Part shown: positions 7,485-15,297 of the stretch, piece after piece
How the letters are laid out: every line of letters starts with the position of its first letter
How positions within the stretch are numbered: the first letter of the stretch is position 1
Assembly: GCA_038869515.1 (NCBI GenBank)
Contig: JAWCQZ010000001.1
Span: forward strand, 62,001 to 126,000
DNA: 64,000 bases
Origin: JAWCQZ01 sp038869515 [NCBI: Halobacteria archaeon]
Lineage (GTDB): Archaea; Halobacteriota; Syntropharchaeia; JACQPP01
Reading direction: 5' to 3'
Position numbers and translations under genes: made by a program
The notes under the pieces: generated by a model
Seen by the model: only the letters and a program-made list of their open reading frames with translations
What the model was told of the DNA's origin: nothing
Databases searched by the model: none

Positions 7485-8233
7485 AGCCGCTTCCGGTCCA
7501 CCATCAGCCCCCCGTCCACCAGGAGGGCCGCGCCCGTGATCCATCGCGCGTCGTCGGACGCCAGGAAGAGGGCCGCCCGCGCCACCTCCTCGGGCCAGCC
7601 CGGGTAGGCGCCGAGGACGGGGCTCTTCTCCGGGCCGCGGTCGGGCTCGAACTTGTGGGAGAGGATGCCGGGGAGGAGGCAGTTCACCCGGATGTTCTTC
7701 CGGAGGAGGTCGCCCGCCGCGCTCTGGGTCAGGGAGACCACCCCCGCCTTCGTCGCGTTGTAGGCCGCGAGGTCGGTGACCGGGAAGGCCCCTCCGTAGG
7801 CCGCCGACATGTTCACGATGGCGCCGCCGCCCCGCTTCTCGAAGGGCTCCACGGCCAGCCGGGTCGTGAGGAAGACCGTCCGGAGGTTGAGGGCCACCAT
7901 CTCGTCGAAGGTCGCGGGGTCGGTCCCCTGGAGCGGTTTGGGGGCGAAGCCGCCCGCCGAGTTGACGACGATGTCGAGGCCGCCGTAGGCCGTTTCGGCT
8001 TTCGCGAAGAGGGACGCGACGTCGCCTTCGCGGGTGAGGTCGGCCGGGGCCGCGACCGCCTCGCCACCCCCCTTCCGGGCCATCCGGGCGGTCTCCTCGA
8101 CCCGGGCCGCGGTCCGCGCCGCCACCACCACGCGGGCGCCCTCCCGGGCGAAGAGGACCGCCGTGGCGCGGCCGATGCCGGCTCCCGCCCCGGCCACCAC
8201 CGCGACCTTGCCGGACAGGCGCCCGCGGACCAT
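7481..8233 (-). CDS. Short-chain dehydrogenase/reductase
   Basis: This is a classical SDR oxidoreductase of 250 residues. The nucleotide-binding motif is GAGAGIG at 15-21 (TGxxxGxG class, with Ala for Thr before the first Gly), the NNAG-equivalent is NSAGG, the catalytic Ser lies in IVNMSAAYGG, and the YxxxK pair is YNATKAG. The C-terminus has the usual SDDARWITGAALLVDGG segment. The start at 8233 was chosen because a shared TATA-like box is centred 26 bp upstream. The divergent flavin reductase gene may act in the same redox process. The substrate is unknown. Confidence 0.9.
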   Translation of the reverse strand: MVRGRLSGKVAVVAGAGAGIGRATAVLFAREGARVVVAARTAARVEETARMARKGGGEAVAAPADLTREGDVASLFAKAETAYGGLDIVVNSAGGFAPKPLQGTDPATFDEMVALNLRTVFLTTRLAVEPFEKRGGGAIVNMSAAYGGAFPVTDLAAYNATKAGVVSLTQSAAGDLLRKNIRVNCLLPGILSHKFEPDRGPEKSPVLGAYPGWPEEVARAALFLASDDARWITGAALLVDGGLMVDRKRL

Positions 8234-8253
8234 CGCCGCCCCTTCCCCACCAA

Positions 8254-8264
8254 CCTTTTTAAGG
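8254..8264. promoter_or_regulatory. Shared bidirectional TATA-like box
   Basis: CCTTTTTAAGG is nearly palindromic and is centred at 8259, exactly 26 bp from the SDR start (8233, minus) and 27 bp from the flavin reductase start (8286, plus). Both transcripts would be leaderless. Confidence 0.65.
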
Positions 8265-8285
8265 CTCCCTTCTCCATCCCGCGCC

Positions 8286-8792
8286 ATGGTCGCGGCGCCC
8301 GCGGGCGGTTCCTCCATCTCCCCCCAGGAGTTCCGCAGGGTCATGGGGAGTTTCGCCACCGGCGTCACGGTGGTCACCACCCGGGCGGGAAGCGCGCCCC
8401 AGGGGCTCACGGTGAACTCCTTCGCCTCGCTCTCCCTCGCCCCGCCGCTGGTCCTCGTCTGCATCGACAAGGGGGTGAACTCCCACGGGGCGATTGCCCA
8501 GAGCAAAATCTTCGCCGTGAACATCCTGGCCCGGGACCAGGAGGAGGTCTCCAAGCGGTTCGCCGACAAGGCGTGGGAGGGGCGGCGGTTCGAGGGGCTC
8601 CCCCACCGGAGCGGGGCCACCGGGGCCCCCATCCTCGACGGCGCCATCGCCTACGTCGACTGCCGGGTCTCCTCCGCCCTGGAGGGGGGGGACCACACGA
8701 TTTTCGTCGGGAGGGTGGAGGACCTCAAGGTGCAGCGGGAGACTGAGCCGCTCCTCTTCTACCGGGGCAAGTACGCCCGCATGGGGGCCTGA
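8286..8792 (+). CDS. Flavin reductase-like FMN-binding protein
   Basis: The 168-residue product is a split-barrel flavin reductase of the NADH:FMN oxidoreductase family (HpaC/ActVB type). Typical segments are FRRVMGSFATGVTVVTT near 20-36, GLTVNSFASLSLAPPLVLVCI, and FAVNILA, followed by the GDHTIFVGRVEDL strand. Such proteins supply reduced flavin to monooxygenases or serve as electron carriers. It shares a promoter region with the SDR gene and is followed with no gap by a small membrane protein (TGA then ATG). The partner oxygenase is not visible. Confidence 0.88.
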   Translation: MVAAPAGGSSISPQEFRRVMGSFATGVTVVTTRAGSAPQGLTVNSFASLSLAPPLVLVCIDKGVNSHGAIAQSKIFAVNILARDQEEVSKRFADKAWEGRRFEGLPHRSGATGAPILDGAIAYVDCRVSSALEGGDHTIFVGRVEDLKVQRETEPLLFYRGKYARMGA

Positions 8793-8975
8793 ATGGACCG
8801 GGCCGGAGCGGGGTGGACCCTCTGCGCCCTCGCCGTTTTCGCCGGGACCTACTTCGCCTTCATCGAGCGCGACCTCCTCTGGGGCGGGGTCCTCACCGTG
8901 GGAGGGATGCTCGCCTACTTCTGGGTCCTGGGGCGGGCGATGGTGGGGCGCTGGGACAACTTCAAGAAGTTCTAA
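8793..8975 (+). CDS. Small two-helix membrane protein
   Basis: The 60-residue protein has two hydrophobic segments (about 8-25 and 31-49) joined by a short loop containing ERD, and a basic tail GRWDNFKKF. Its ATG directly follows the stop of the flavin reductase gene, so it is translationally linked and might anchor that enzyme. The stop codon overlaps the stop of the opposing transposase remnant. It was not recognised. Confidence 0.65.
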   Translation: MDRAGAGWTLCALAVFAGTYFAFIERDLLWGGVLTVGGMLAYFWVLGRAMVGRWDNFKKF

Positions 8976-9508
8976 GCAGCCCCAAAAAAGTCCCCCCAGA
9001 TTCCGGTGGGGAACCGGAAGGCCGGTATTTTGCTCCTTTCGCAGCCCCGGAAGAAGCGGTTCACCGCCTCCCGGAGCCGCTCGACTGAGCCATGGAACCG
9101 GTTGCTGGCGGCCCCGGCCTTCACGAACTTCCAGAAAGGCTCGGTGATGTTGAGGTTCGGGGAGTAGGTGGGCAGGAAGACCAGGGCGACCCGCCTGCCC
9201 TCCTCGCCCTCCGCGAACTCCCTGACGCGACGGCTCCGGTGGATGGCGTAGTTGTCGAGGACGAGGTTCTTCCCCTCCCGGAGGCCATTGATGCCCCGCT
9301 CCTCGTAGCGCCGGAGCCACTCCCGGACGGTCTCGGGGCTGATGTCGAGGAGGTCGGCGTTCTCGTTCACGCTCTTGCCCAGGTGGCTCAGCCAGACGAT
9401 CTGGGCCCGCTTCAGCAGGCGGGCATCCTTGCAGGCGCGCATGAAGGCCCGAAGGTCCTCGGCCTGCGGGGGCGTCAGCGACTTCACCCGGAGCCTTTCC
9501 ATCCCCAC
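8972..9508 (-). pseudogene. IS630-family transposase with internal deletion
   Basis: The 178-residue frame keeps both ends of an IS630/Tc1-type transposase. Residues 1-78 are the paired helix-turn-helix region (RAQIVWLSHLGKSVNENADLL-like, ending RRYEERGINGL). Residues 80-178 are the C-terminal part of the DDE domain, including LVLDNYAIHRS with the second Asp and FLPTYSPNLNITEPFWK with the final Glu. The middle ~150 residues, with the first catalytic Asp, are missing; intact members have about 330-360 residues. The junction near GLREGKNLVLD is in frame. It cannot be an active transposase. No clear terminal inverted repeats were found. Its 3' end abuts the small membrane gene. Confidence 0.85.
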
Positions 9509-9576
9509 CCGGAATCATGGCCGCAGGTTCCCTGAATAGTTTCCGGCGGATGCAGGAAGAATTAATTTGGCCCCAC

Positions 9577-10533
9577 TCAGTTCCGCCGCCGCTCCAGGGC
9601 TTCGCGCTTCACCCGGTAGAGGACCTCCTCGTTGATGAGGCTGTTGTGGTGGATGACGTCGGCGAGGAGCCCCACGACCACCACCTGTCCCCCGAGGATG
9701 AGGAGGAGGGCGGAGAGGATGGCGGACGGGAGGAAGCCCCCGACCGCGCCCGTCTGGAGAAAGTGGAGGAGGACCCGGAGGCCGACGAGCCCCCCGGCGG
9801 CGAGGAGGAGAGCGCCGATGTAGAGGAAGGTCTTCAGGGGGCGGTGGTAGAGGTGGGTCCGGAGGATGGTCGCCCCGGCGCGCCGGGCGTAGGACCAGAC
9901 GCCCCGGATGAGGCGCGACTCGCTCCCCGCCCGCTTCCGGAAGGTGACCGGGACCTCGACGACCGCCAGCCCCTTCTGGGAGGCCTGGAGCAGGGTCTCC
10001 TGGACGTAGGTGTAGGAGGAGAAGACCGACATCCGGAGGGCCGCCTCGCGGGAGAAGGCGCGGAAGCCGGTCTGGGCGTCGGTGATGGGGAGTCCCGAGA
10101 GCCACCGGGTGATGCGGGTGGCGACGCGGTTGCCCCACACCTTGGAGGGGGGCATCTCCTCGATGGTTCCGGAGAACCGGGAGCCGAGGACGATATCCGC
10201 CTCGCCCCGCAGGAGGGGGGCGACGAGGGCCGGAATCTCCGACCCCACATATTGGCCGTCGGCGTCGATGTTGACCACGATGTCCGCCCCCCGGGCCAGG
10301 GCGGTGTCGAGGCCGGCCTGGAATGTCGGGGCGAGCCCCCGGTTCCGCTTGAAGGCCACCACCTCGTCGGCGCCGGCGGCGCGCGCCTCCGCCACGGTCC
10401 GGTCGCTGGAGCCGTCGCTGACGACCACCACCTCGACCTGCGACACCCCTTCGACCCGGCGCGGGACGGAGCGGACGACCTCCGCCACCGTCCTCTCCTC
10501 ATTGTAGGCGGGGACGGTCACCACCAGTCTCAT
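9577..10533 (-). CDS. Family 2 glycosyltransferase, dolichyl-phosphate mannose synthase-like
   Basis: The 318-residue protein has a DPM1/DpgS-like GT2 domain (residues 1-225) and two C-terminal membrane helices (about 232-258 and 268-296). The start VVTVPAYNEE, VVVSDGSSD and the Asp-x-Asp at 90-92 in NIDADGQY are classic, as are the GSRF segment and TDAQTGFRAF. Such enzymes transfer a sugar from a nucleotide donor to a polyprenyl phosphate, or modify lipids. An A/T-rich TTATGCTTTATCC lies around -26. It is a single gene facing an ABC exporter operon. Donor and acceptor cannot be inferred. Confidence 0.9.
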   Translation of the reverse strand: MRLVVTVPAYNEERTVAEVVRSVPRRVEGVSQVEVVVVSDGSSDRTVAEARAAGADEVVAFKRNRGLAPTFQAGLDTALARGADIVVNIDADGQYVGSEIPALVAPLLRGEADIVLGSRFSGTIEEMPPSKVWGNRVATRITRWLSGLPITDAQTGFRAFSREAALRMSVFSSYTYVQETLLQASQKGLAVVEVPVTFRKRAGSESRLIRGVWSYARRAGATILRTHLYHRPLKTFLYIGALLLAAGGLVGLRVLLHFLQTGAVGGFLPSAILSALLLILGGQVVVVGLLADVIHHNSLINEEVLYRVKREALERRRN

Positions 10534-10668
10534 CCGGAGGGGCGGAAGGGGGGCGACCTTATGCTTTATCCAAAGTGGACGCGCAGGTCCGGGCCCCGGA
10601 CCGGCATCGGGGGGACGCGAGAGCCCTCCACCGGAACGCCGGGGAGGCGGGACCGCGCCCCTCCTGCA

Positions 10669-10678
10669 GCCTTATAAG
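10669..10678 (+). promoter_or_regulatory. TATA box of the ABC exporter operon
   Basis: CCTTATAAGG is centred 26 bp upstream of the permease ATG at 10699, which implies a leaderless transcript. Confidence 0.65.
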
Positions 10679-10698
10679 GGAGGGTCGGAAGTCGGGGG

Positions 10699-11478
10699 AT
10701 GGCGCTGCTCCGGGACGCCGCTTGGATCGCCTGGCGCGAGATGCTCCACTTCACCCGCTCCCGCGTCTCCATCTCGATGGCGGTGGTCCAGCCCCTCTTC
10801 TGGCTCCTCCTCTTCGGCAACCTCTTCACCCGCTTCGCCGCGGTCCCCGGGTTCCCCGCCGACTCCTATCTCGCCTTCATGACGCCCGGCATCCTCGCGA
10901 TGACCATGCTCTTCGGCGGCGTCTACGCCGGGATGACCGTGGTGTGGGACCGGCGGGTGGGCTACCTGAACAAACTCCTCGCCCTGCCGATTCCGCGGGC
11001 CTCCATCCTCCTCGGCAAGATGGGGGCCCAGACCGTGCGGGCGGGGGTCCCCGCGCTGGTCATCTTCCTCCTCGCCCTGGCGCAAGGGGTCCAGGTCGCG
11101 ACCGGGGTCCCGGGGGCGCTCCTGACGATGGTGTTCGCGCTGCTCCTCTGCTTCTCCTTCTCCGGCATCTCGCTGGTCATCGGCGCCCTGACCCGCCAGC
11201 CCGAAACCTTCTGGTCGGTGACCTCGTTCTTCACCTTCCCGCTCCTCTTCGTGAGCAGCGCGCTCGTCCCGCTGGAGTTCATGCCGGGGTGGCTCCAGGG
11301 GGCGGCCCTCCTCAACCCGGTCACCCACGCCATCGAGCCGATGCGGGCGCTGCTGGTGAGGGGCTGGGAATGGTCCTCCATCCTCCCCGGGGCCGCCGCC
11401 ACCGCGGGCTTCGCGGGGTTCCTCGTGCTCCTCTCGGCCCGCCTCTTCACCCGGCGGGCGGAGCTGTCGGTCCTGTGA
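10699..11478 (+). CDS. ABC-2 type transporter permease
   Basis: This 259-residue integral membrane protein has six predicted membrane segments and the ABC-2 pattern: an N-terminal soluble helix, then segment 1 after SISMAVVQPLFWLLLF. The family signature lies near the C-terminus in FPLLFVSSALVPLEFMPGWL followed by NPVTHAIE. It is of the DrrB/NodJ kind that pairs with DrrA-type ATPases to export drugs, lipids or polysaccharides. The stop overlaps the GTG of the ATPase gene by 4 bp (GTGA), so the subunits are coupled. Confidence 0.9.
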   Translation: MALLRDAAWIAWREMLHFTRSRVSISMAVVQPLFWLLLFGNLFTRFAAVPGFPADSYLAFMTPGILAMTMLFGGVYAGMTVVWDRRVGYLNKLLALPIPRASILLGKMGAQTVRAGVPALVIFLLALAQGVQVATGVPGALLTMVFALLLCFSFSGISLVIGALTRQPETFWSVTSFFTFPLLFVSSALVPLEFMPGWLQGAALLNPVTHAIEPMRALLVRGWEWSSILPGAAATAGFAGFLVLLSARLFTRRAELSVL

Positions 11479-12503
11479 GCGCGGCCATCCGCGCGGAGGG
11501 GCTGACCAAGCACTACCCGCCCCCCGGCCGGAGGCGGAGGGCCAACGGCGAGCTGGTGGTGGCGGTCCGGGGGGTCTCCTTCGACGTCGAGGCGGGGGAG
11601 ATCTTCGGCCTCCTCGGCCCGAACGGGGCGGGGAAGACCACGACCCTCCTCATGCTCTGCACGCTGCTCGCCCCCACCTCGGGGAGCGCGGCGGTGGCGG
11701 GGCGCGACGTCGTCCGGGAGGCGGCGGAGGTCCGGCGCTCCATCGGCTACGTGGCGCAGGAGATCGCGGTGGACGACCTCCTCACCGGACGGGAGAACCT
11801 CCTCCTCCAGGGGAGGCTTTTCCACATGGAGCCCGCGGCGCTCCGGAAGCGGGTGGAGGAGTTGCTGGTTCTCTTCGATTTGACGGCAAGGGCCGACGAC
11901 CGGGTCGCGACCTACTCCGGGGGGATGCGCAAGCGCATCGACCTCGCCGCGGGGCTCGTCCACAGGCCCCCGCTGCTGATCCTTGACGAGCCGACGCTCG
12001 GCCTCGACCTCCAGACCCGGCAGGCCATCTGGGACTACATCCGGCGGTTGCGCGGGGCGGGGCACACCATCCTCCTCACGACCCACTACATGGAGGAGGC
12101 GGACCAGCTCTGCGACCGGGTCGCCATCATGGACCGGGGCGCGGTGAAGGCGCTGGGGCCTCCCGGAAAACTGAAAGCCGATCTGGGGGGAGACCTGGTC
12201 CGGGTGCGCCTCTCGCCCCCGGAGGCGCGGCCCCGGTTCGAAGAGGCGCTGGAGGGGTCCCTCCCGGGGGCGACGGTGGCCGCCGCAGGCGATTTCCTCC
12301 ACATCGGGACCGCCGACGGCGAGCGCGCGGTGGGGGCCGTCGTGGAGGCCGCGCGGCGGGCGGGGGCGGAGGTGGAGTCGCTGACGGTGAAACGGCCCAC
12401 CCTGGACGACGTCTTCCTCCACCACACGGGGCGGGAGATGCGGGACGCGGGGGCGGAGGAGTTTTTGCGGATGCGGGAGGGGCTCCGCAGGGCACGGGGA
12501 TAG
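11475..12503 (+). CDS. ABC transporter ATP-binding protein, DrrA-like
   Basis: The 342-residue protein has the DrrA layout: an ABC domain (about 5-240) and a ~100-residue C-terminal assembly domain. Walker A is GPNGAGKTT, the Q-loop lies near YVAQEI, the signature is YSGGMRKRIDLA (SGGMRKR), Walker B is LLILDEPTLGLD and the switch His is in TTHYMEEAD. The GTG at 11475 overlaps the permease stop and directly precedes the domain (AIRAEGLTKHY). The C-terminal VKRPTLDDVFLHHTGREMR is the typical DrrA ending. It powers the ABC-2 permease; the cargo is unknown. Confidence 0.92.
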   Translation: MSAAIRAEGLTKHYPPPGRRRRANGELVVAVRGVSFDVEAGEIFGLLGPNGAGKTTTLLMLCTLLAPTSGSAAVAGRDVVREAAEVRRSIGYVAQEIAVDDLLTGRENLLLQGRLFHMEPAALRKRVEELLVLFDLTARADDRVATYSGGMRKRIDLAAGLVHRPPLLILDEPTLGLDLQTRQAIWDYIRRLRGAGHTILLTTHYMEEADQLCDRVAIMDRGAVKALGPPGKLKADLGGDLVRVRLSPPEARPRFEEALEGSLPGATVAAAGDFLHIGTADGERAVGAVVEAARRAGAEVESLTVKRPTLDDVFLHHTGREMRDAGAEEFLRMREGLRRARG

Positions 12504-12677
12504 AACGCCATCCGATGTCGCTCGCGCGCGGGTCGACAGTTTGCCGAGGGGGGCGGGTTCTGAATCCGTGCGCGCGCCCGCGCTGTTCCCGGTAGAGGCT
12601 GGATCTGCCTTTTCGGCTCGGGGCCATCGCGGTGGGGTGGATTGACTCGCGAGGTTGGTCGGGGCAAGGACCGCGCC

Positions 12678-13142
12678 TTACGCGGACGGCGGAGTGGCCG
12701 ACTTCGCCCTCCCCATCCCCTTCTCGTAGAGGAGCCCGAAGAGCACCCCGGCCACGAGGAAGACCGCGAATGTGATGCCCAGCCCGGCGAAGCGGGTGGA
12801 GATGAGGAGTTTGAGCACGTCCGACGCGAGGGGGATGCCCTCCGGCGGCGTCATGCCGATGGCGATGGGGGCGGCGAGGAAGAGCGCCCAGCCGAGGAGG
12901 AGGATGGTGAGCGCCCGTGCCATCTCGTTCTTCCCCTTGAAGATGGGCTTCAGGAGCGGGTCGTAGAGGAGGCCGAAGAGCAGGCCGCCGGCGATGAAGC
13001 CGCCATACATGGTGAAGAGTAGGGCGGAGTTGCCGGGGGCGACCGCCATGAACCCCCCGACGCCGATGCCGCCCGCGACGACTCCGGCGATGAGACCGGC
13101 GACGGCGGTCTTGGAGGAGGCCTTGGGCTTTTCGTTCTGCAC
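12678..13142 (-). CDS. Four-helix membrane protein of unknown function
   Basis: The 154-residue protein has a short basic N-terminus and four hydrophobic segments (about 12-32, 37-55, 68-90 and 115-140), including two GLLFGLLY repeats (residues about 46-53 and near 137) that suggest an internal duplication of a two-helix unit. GTG at 13142 is preferred over an ATG at 13193 because a clear TATA box (TATATA at 13165-13170) lies 25 bp upstream of it and would fall inside the longer frame. It was not recognised and stands alone downstream of atpB. Confidence 0.65.
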   Translation of the reverse strand: MQNEKPKASSKTAVAGLIAGVVAGGIGVGGFMAVAPGNSALLFTMYGGFIAGGLLFGLLYDPLLKPIFKGKNEMARALTILLLGWALFLAAPIAIGMTPPEGIPLASDVLKLLISTRFAGLGITFAVFLVAGVLFGLLYEKGMGRAKSATPPSA

Positions 13143-13162
13143 GGTCGGGAATCGGCGCTCTT

Positions 13163-13171
13163 GGTATATAG
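13163..13171 (-). promoter_or_regulatory. TATA box deciding the GTG start at 13142
   Basis: CTATATACC on the minus strand is the strongest A/T-rich box nearby and is centred 25 bp before GTG 13142. Confidence 0.6.
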
Positions 13172-13263
13172 GTTTGTTGGGGAAAAGCGCCATCGGGGTA
13201 GGCCTTTCGCTCCGCCATGATGGCGGGCGTGGAAGGGTTGGAGTGCGGGGCTCCAACCGGCTT

Positions 13264-14649
13264 TTACGCCGCCGCCTTCCGGTGCGCGGGGTGGTACTTC
13301 GCAATCCACTTCTTGTCGAGCCGGGTGAGTTGCGACTCCGGCAGCGCGGCCAGCAGTTCCCACCCGAGGTCGAGCGACTCCTCGATGGAGCGGTCCTCTT
13401 CGCGGCCCTGCCGCACGTAGCGCTCCTCGAAGGCGTCGGCGAACTCGAGGAACCTTCTGTCCCGGTCGGAGAGCGCCTCCTTCCCGACGATGGCGACGAG
13501 TCCCCGGAGGTCGCGCCCCTCGGCGTAGGCGGCGTAGCACTGGTCGGAGACCGCCTTGTGCTCCTCCCTCGTTTTGCCGGGGCCGATGCCCTGGTTCATG
13601 AGCCGCGACAGGCTCGGGAGGATGTCAATGGGGGGGTAGATGCCCTTCCGGTGCAGCTCGCGCGAGACGACGATCTGCCCCTCGGTGATGTAGCCGGTGA
13701 GGTCCGGAATCGGATGGGTGATGTCGTCCCCCGGCATCGTCAGGATGGGGAACTGGGTGATGGTCCCCTTCCTCCCGTGGATGCGCCCCGCCCGCTCGTA
13801 GAGGGTCGCGAGGTCGGTGTACATGTATCCCGGGTAGCCCCGGCGCCCGGGCACCTCCTCCCGCGCCGCGCCGATCTGCCGCAGCGCTTCGCAGTAGTTG
13901 GTGAGGTCGGTGAGGACGACCAGGACGTGGTAGTCATATTCGTAGGCGAGGAACTCCGCCGCCGTCAGCGCCATGCGGGGCGTGATGAGCCGCTCGATGG
14001 CGGGGTCGTCGGCGAGGTTGAGGAACATCACCGTCCGCGCCAGCGCCCCGGTCCGCTCGAAGTCGCGCATGAAATATTGCGCTTCCTCGTTGGTGATGCC
14101 CATCGCGGCGAAGACCACCGCGAACTCCTCGCCGGTGCCGCGCACTTTCGCCTGCCTGGCGATCTGGAGCGCGATGTCGTTGTGCGGAAGTCCGGAACCC
14201 GAGAAGATGGGGAGCTTTTGCCCGCGGACCAGCGTGTTCATGGCGTCAATCGTCGAGATGCCGGTCTGGATGAAGTCCCTCGGGCCCTCCCGGGCGTAGG
14301 GGTTGATGGAGGCGCCGGTGATGTCGAGCCGGTTCTCCGGCACGATGGGCGGGCCGCCGTCCAGCGGGTCCCCCGCCCCGGAGAGGATGCGGCCGAGCAT
14401 CCCTTTCGACACGGGCAACTTGAGGGTCTCGCCCAGGAAGGTGACCGACGAGCCCCGGTCGATTCCGGCGGTCCCTTCGAACACTTGAACCACCACAGAT
14501 TCCTTGGAGGTGTCGAGAACCTGGCCGCGCTTCACGACGCCGTCGGAGGTCCTGACCCGGACCAGTTCCCCGTAGCCCACCGAGTGCGTTTTTTCGACGA
14601 AAACGAGGGGGCCGGCGATTTCGGTGATGGTGCGGTACTCTTTAACCAT
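13264..14649 (-). CDS. atpB: A-type ATP synthase subunit B
   Basis: The 461-residue protein is the non-catalytic B subunit of the A1 headpiece. It has the family's beta-barrel start ([17 protein letters not shown]), a degenerate nucleotide loop [17 protein letters not shown] instead of a P-loop, and [20 protein letters not shown]. It normally directly follows atpA; here a toxin-antitoxin pair lies between. The ATG at 14649 has a strong Shine-Dalgarno AGGAGG a few bases upstream, unusual in this window, which fits translation from an internal message position. The SD overlaps head-to-head with that of the toxin gene. No atpD follows. Confidence 0.96.
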   Translation of the reverse strand: MVKEYRTITEIAGPLVFVEKTHSVGYGELVRVRTSDGVVKRGQVLDTSKESVVVQVFEGTAGIDRGSSVTFLGETLKLPVSKGMLGRILSGAGDPLDGGPPIVPENRLDITGASINPYAREGPRDFIQTGISTIDAMNTLVRGQKLPIFSGSGLPHNDIALQIARQAKVRGTGEEFAVVFAAMGITNEEAQYFMRDFERTGALARTVMFLNLADDPAIERLITPRMALTAAEFLAYEYDYHVLVVLTDLTNYCEALRQIGAAREEVPGRRGYPGYMYTDLATLYERAGRIHGRKGTITQFPILTMPGDDITHPIPDLTGYITEGQIVVSRELHRKGIYPPIDILPSLSRLMNQGIGPGKTREEHKAVSDQCYAAYAEGRDLRGLVAIVGKEALSDRDRRFLEFADAFEERYVRQGREEDRSIEESLDLGWELLAALPESQLTRLDKKWIAKYHPAHRKAAA

Positions 14650-14668
14650 CAAAACCTCCTGGGAGGAA

Positions 14669-14938
14669 ATGCCCTACCGAGTCCTCCTGGCCGAACAAGT
14701 AGTGGAGTTTCTCAGGAAACTCGACCGGAAAGAGCAGGAGCGAGACGCCAAGCGCATCGAAAAGCTCTCCACGGACCCGGTCCATTTCGGGGAGAACCGG
14801 GGCGACTTCTGGCTCCTGAAGATGGGGCGCGGAGGCTACCGGGTGGCCTACCGTTTCTCGAAGGAGGAGGGGACCGTGAGGGTCCTCGCCGCCGAGCGGA
14901 GGAGCGGGACCGCCTACGAGCGCCGGTTTTGCCGCTGA
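14669..14938 (+). CDS. RelE/ParE-type toxin, antisense within the atp operon
   Basis: The 89-residue product has the RelE fold pattern: [14 protein letters not shown], then [12 protein letters not shown], then [16 protein letters not shown] and a final [17 protein letters not shown]. RelE-like toxins are ribosome-dependent mRNA endonucleases, whereas ParE-like ones poison gyrase; sequence does not decide. The ATG at 14669 has GGGAGG immediately upstream and a TATA-like CTTTAAC at -27. It is divergent from atpB (starts 19 bp apart) and converges with the antitoxin gene, overlapping its 3' end by 25 bp. Usual RelBE pairs are co-directional, so this layout is odd. Confidence 0.8.
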   Translation: MPYRVLLAEQVVEFLRKLDRKEQERDAKRIEKLSTDPVHFGENRGDFWLLKMGRGGYRVAYRFSKEEGTVRVLAAERRSGTAYERRFCR

Positions 14939-15102
14939 CGGAGATGTTTCCGCCGGAACTCCTCGACCGTGAGGTATTTGCCGGCCCGGACCTGTCTCTC
15001 GCCCCTCTCGACCTTCTCCAGGAACCGGATGTCGTCGAGGACCTTGAGGAGCACCTCGACCTCCTTCTTGGGGAGGCTGAGGGTGACGGTCTCCAGCGCC
15101 AC
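14914..15102 (-). CDS. RelB-like antitoxin
   Basis: The 62-residue protein starts with a short strand (ETVTLSLPKKEVEVLL), continues as a helix (KVLDDIRFLEKVERGERQ) and ends [16 protein letters not shown]. The GKYxTxEEF tail is characteristic of archaeal antitoxins paired with RelE-type toxins. It lies on the atp strand between atpA and atpB, and a TATA-like GGTTAAG about 24 bp upstream could start an antitoxin-atpB transcript. The toxin that it should neutralise is on the opposite strand, tail to tail. Confidence 0.72.
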   Translation of the reverse strand: MALETVTLSLPKKEVEVLLKVLDDIRFLEKVERGERQVRAGKYLTVEEFRRKHLRQRQNRRS

Positions 15103-15250
15103 TTGGATGGGCCGGCCGGAACTTAACCTTTTCCGGCGGGTTTGAGAGAAGGAATCTCATCTTCGATCCCCTCGCCTGGCCCTCACCCCGTGCTTCCTCA
15201 GTAAAATCGCCGCTAAATCGGAAGCCGAATAAGCCTTTCCATCGTTTATC

Positions 15251-15286
15251 AAACTCGGCCTTGCCAACCTCACGACAGCCGAGTTT
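15251..15286. terminator. Inverted repeat after atpA
   Basis: AAACTCGGC and GCCGAGTTT form a perfect 9-bp stem around an 18-nt loop, 12 bp beyond the atpA stop. The surrounding 15150-15290 stretch is A/T-richer than its neighbours. It may terminate atpA transcription or mark an edge of the inserted segment; both are inference. Confidence 0.4.
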
Positions 15287-15297
15287 GCGGCGCCCAT

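Noticed and set aside
11475-12503. A longer ABC ATPase starting upstream at 10575
   Set aside because: The upstream part overlaps the permease gene in another frame; the GTGA overlap and domain start fix the beginning at 11475.
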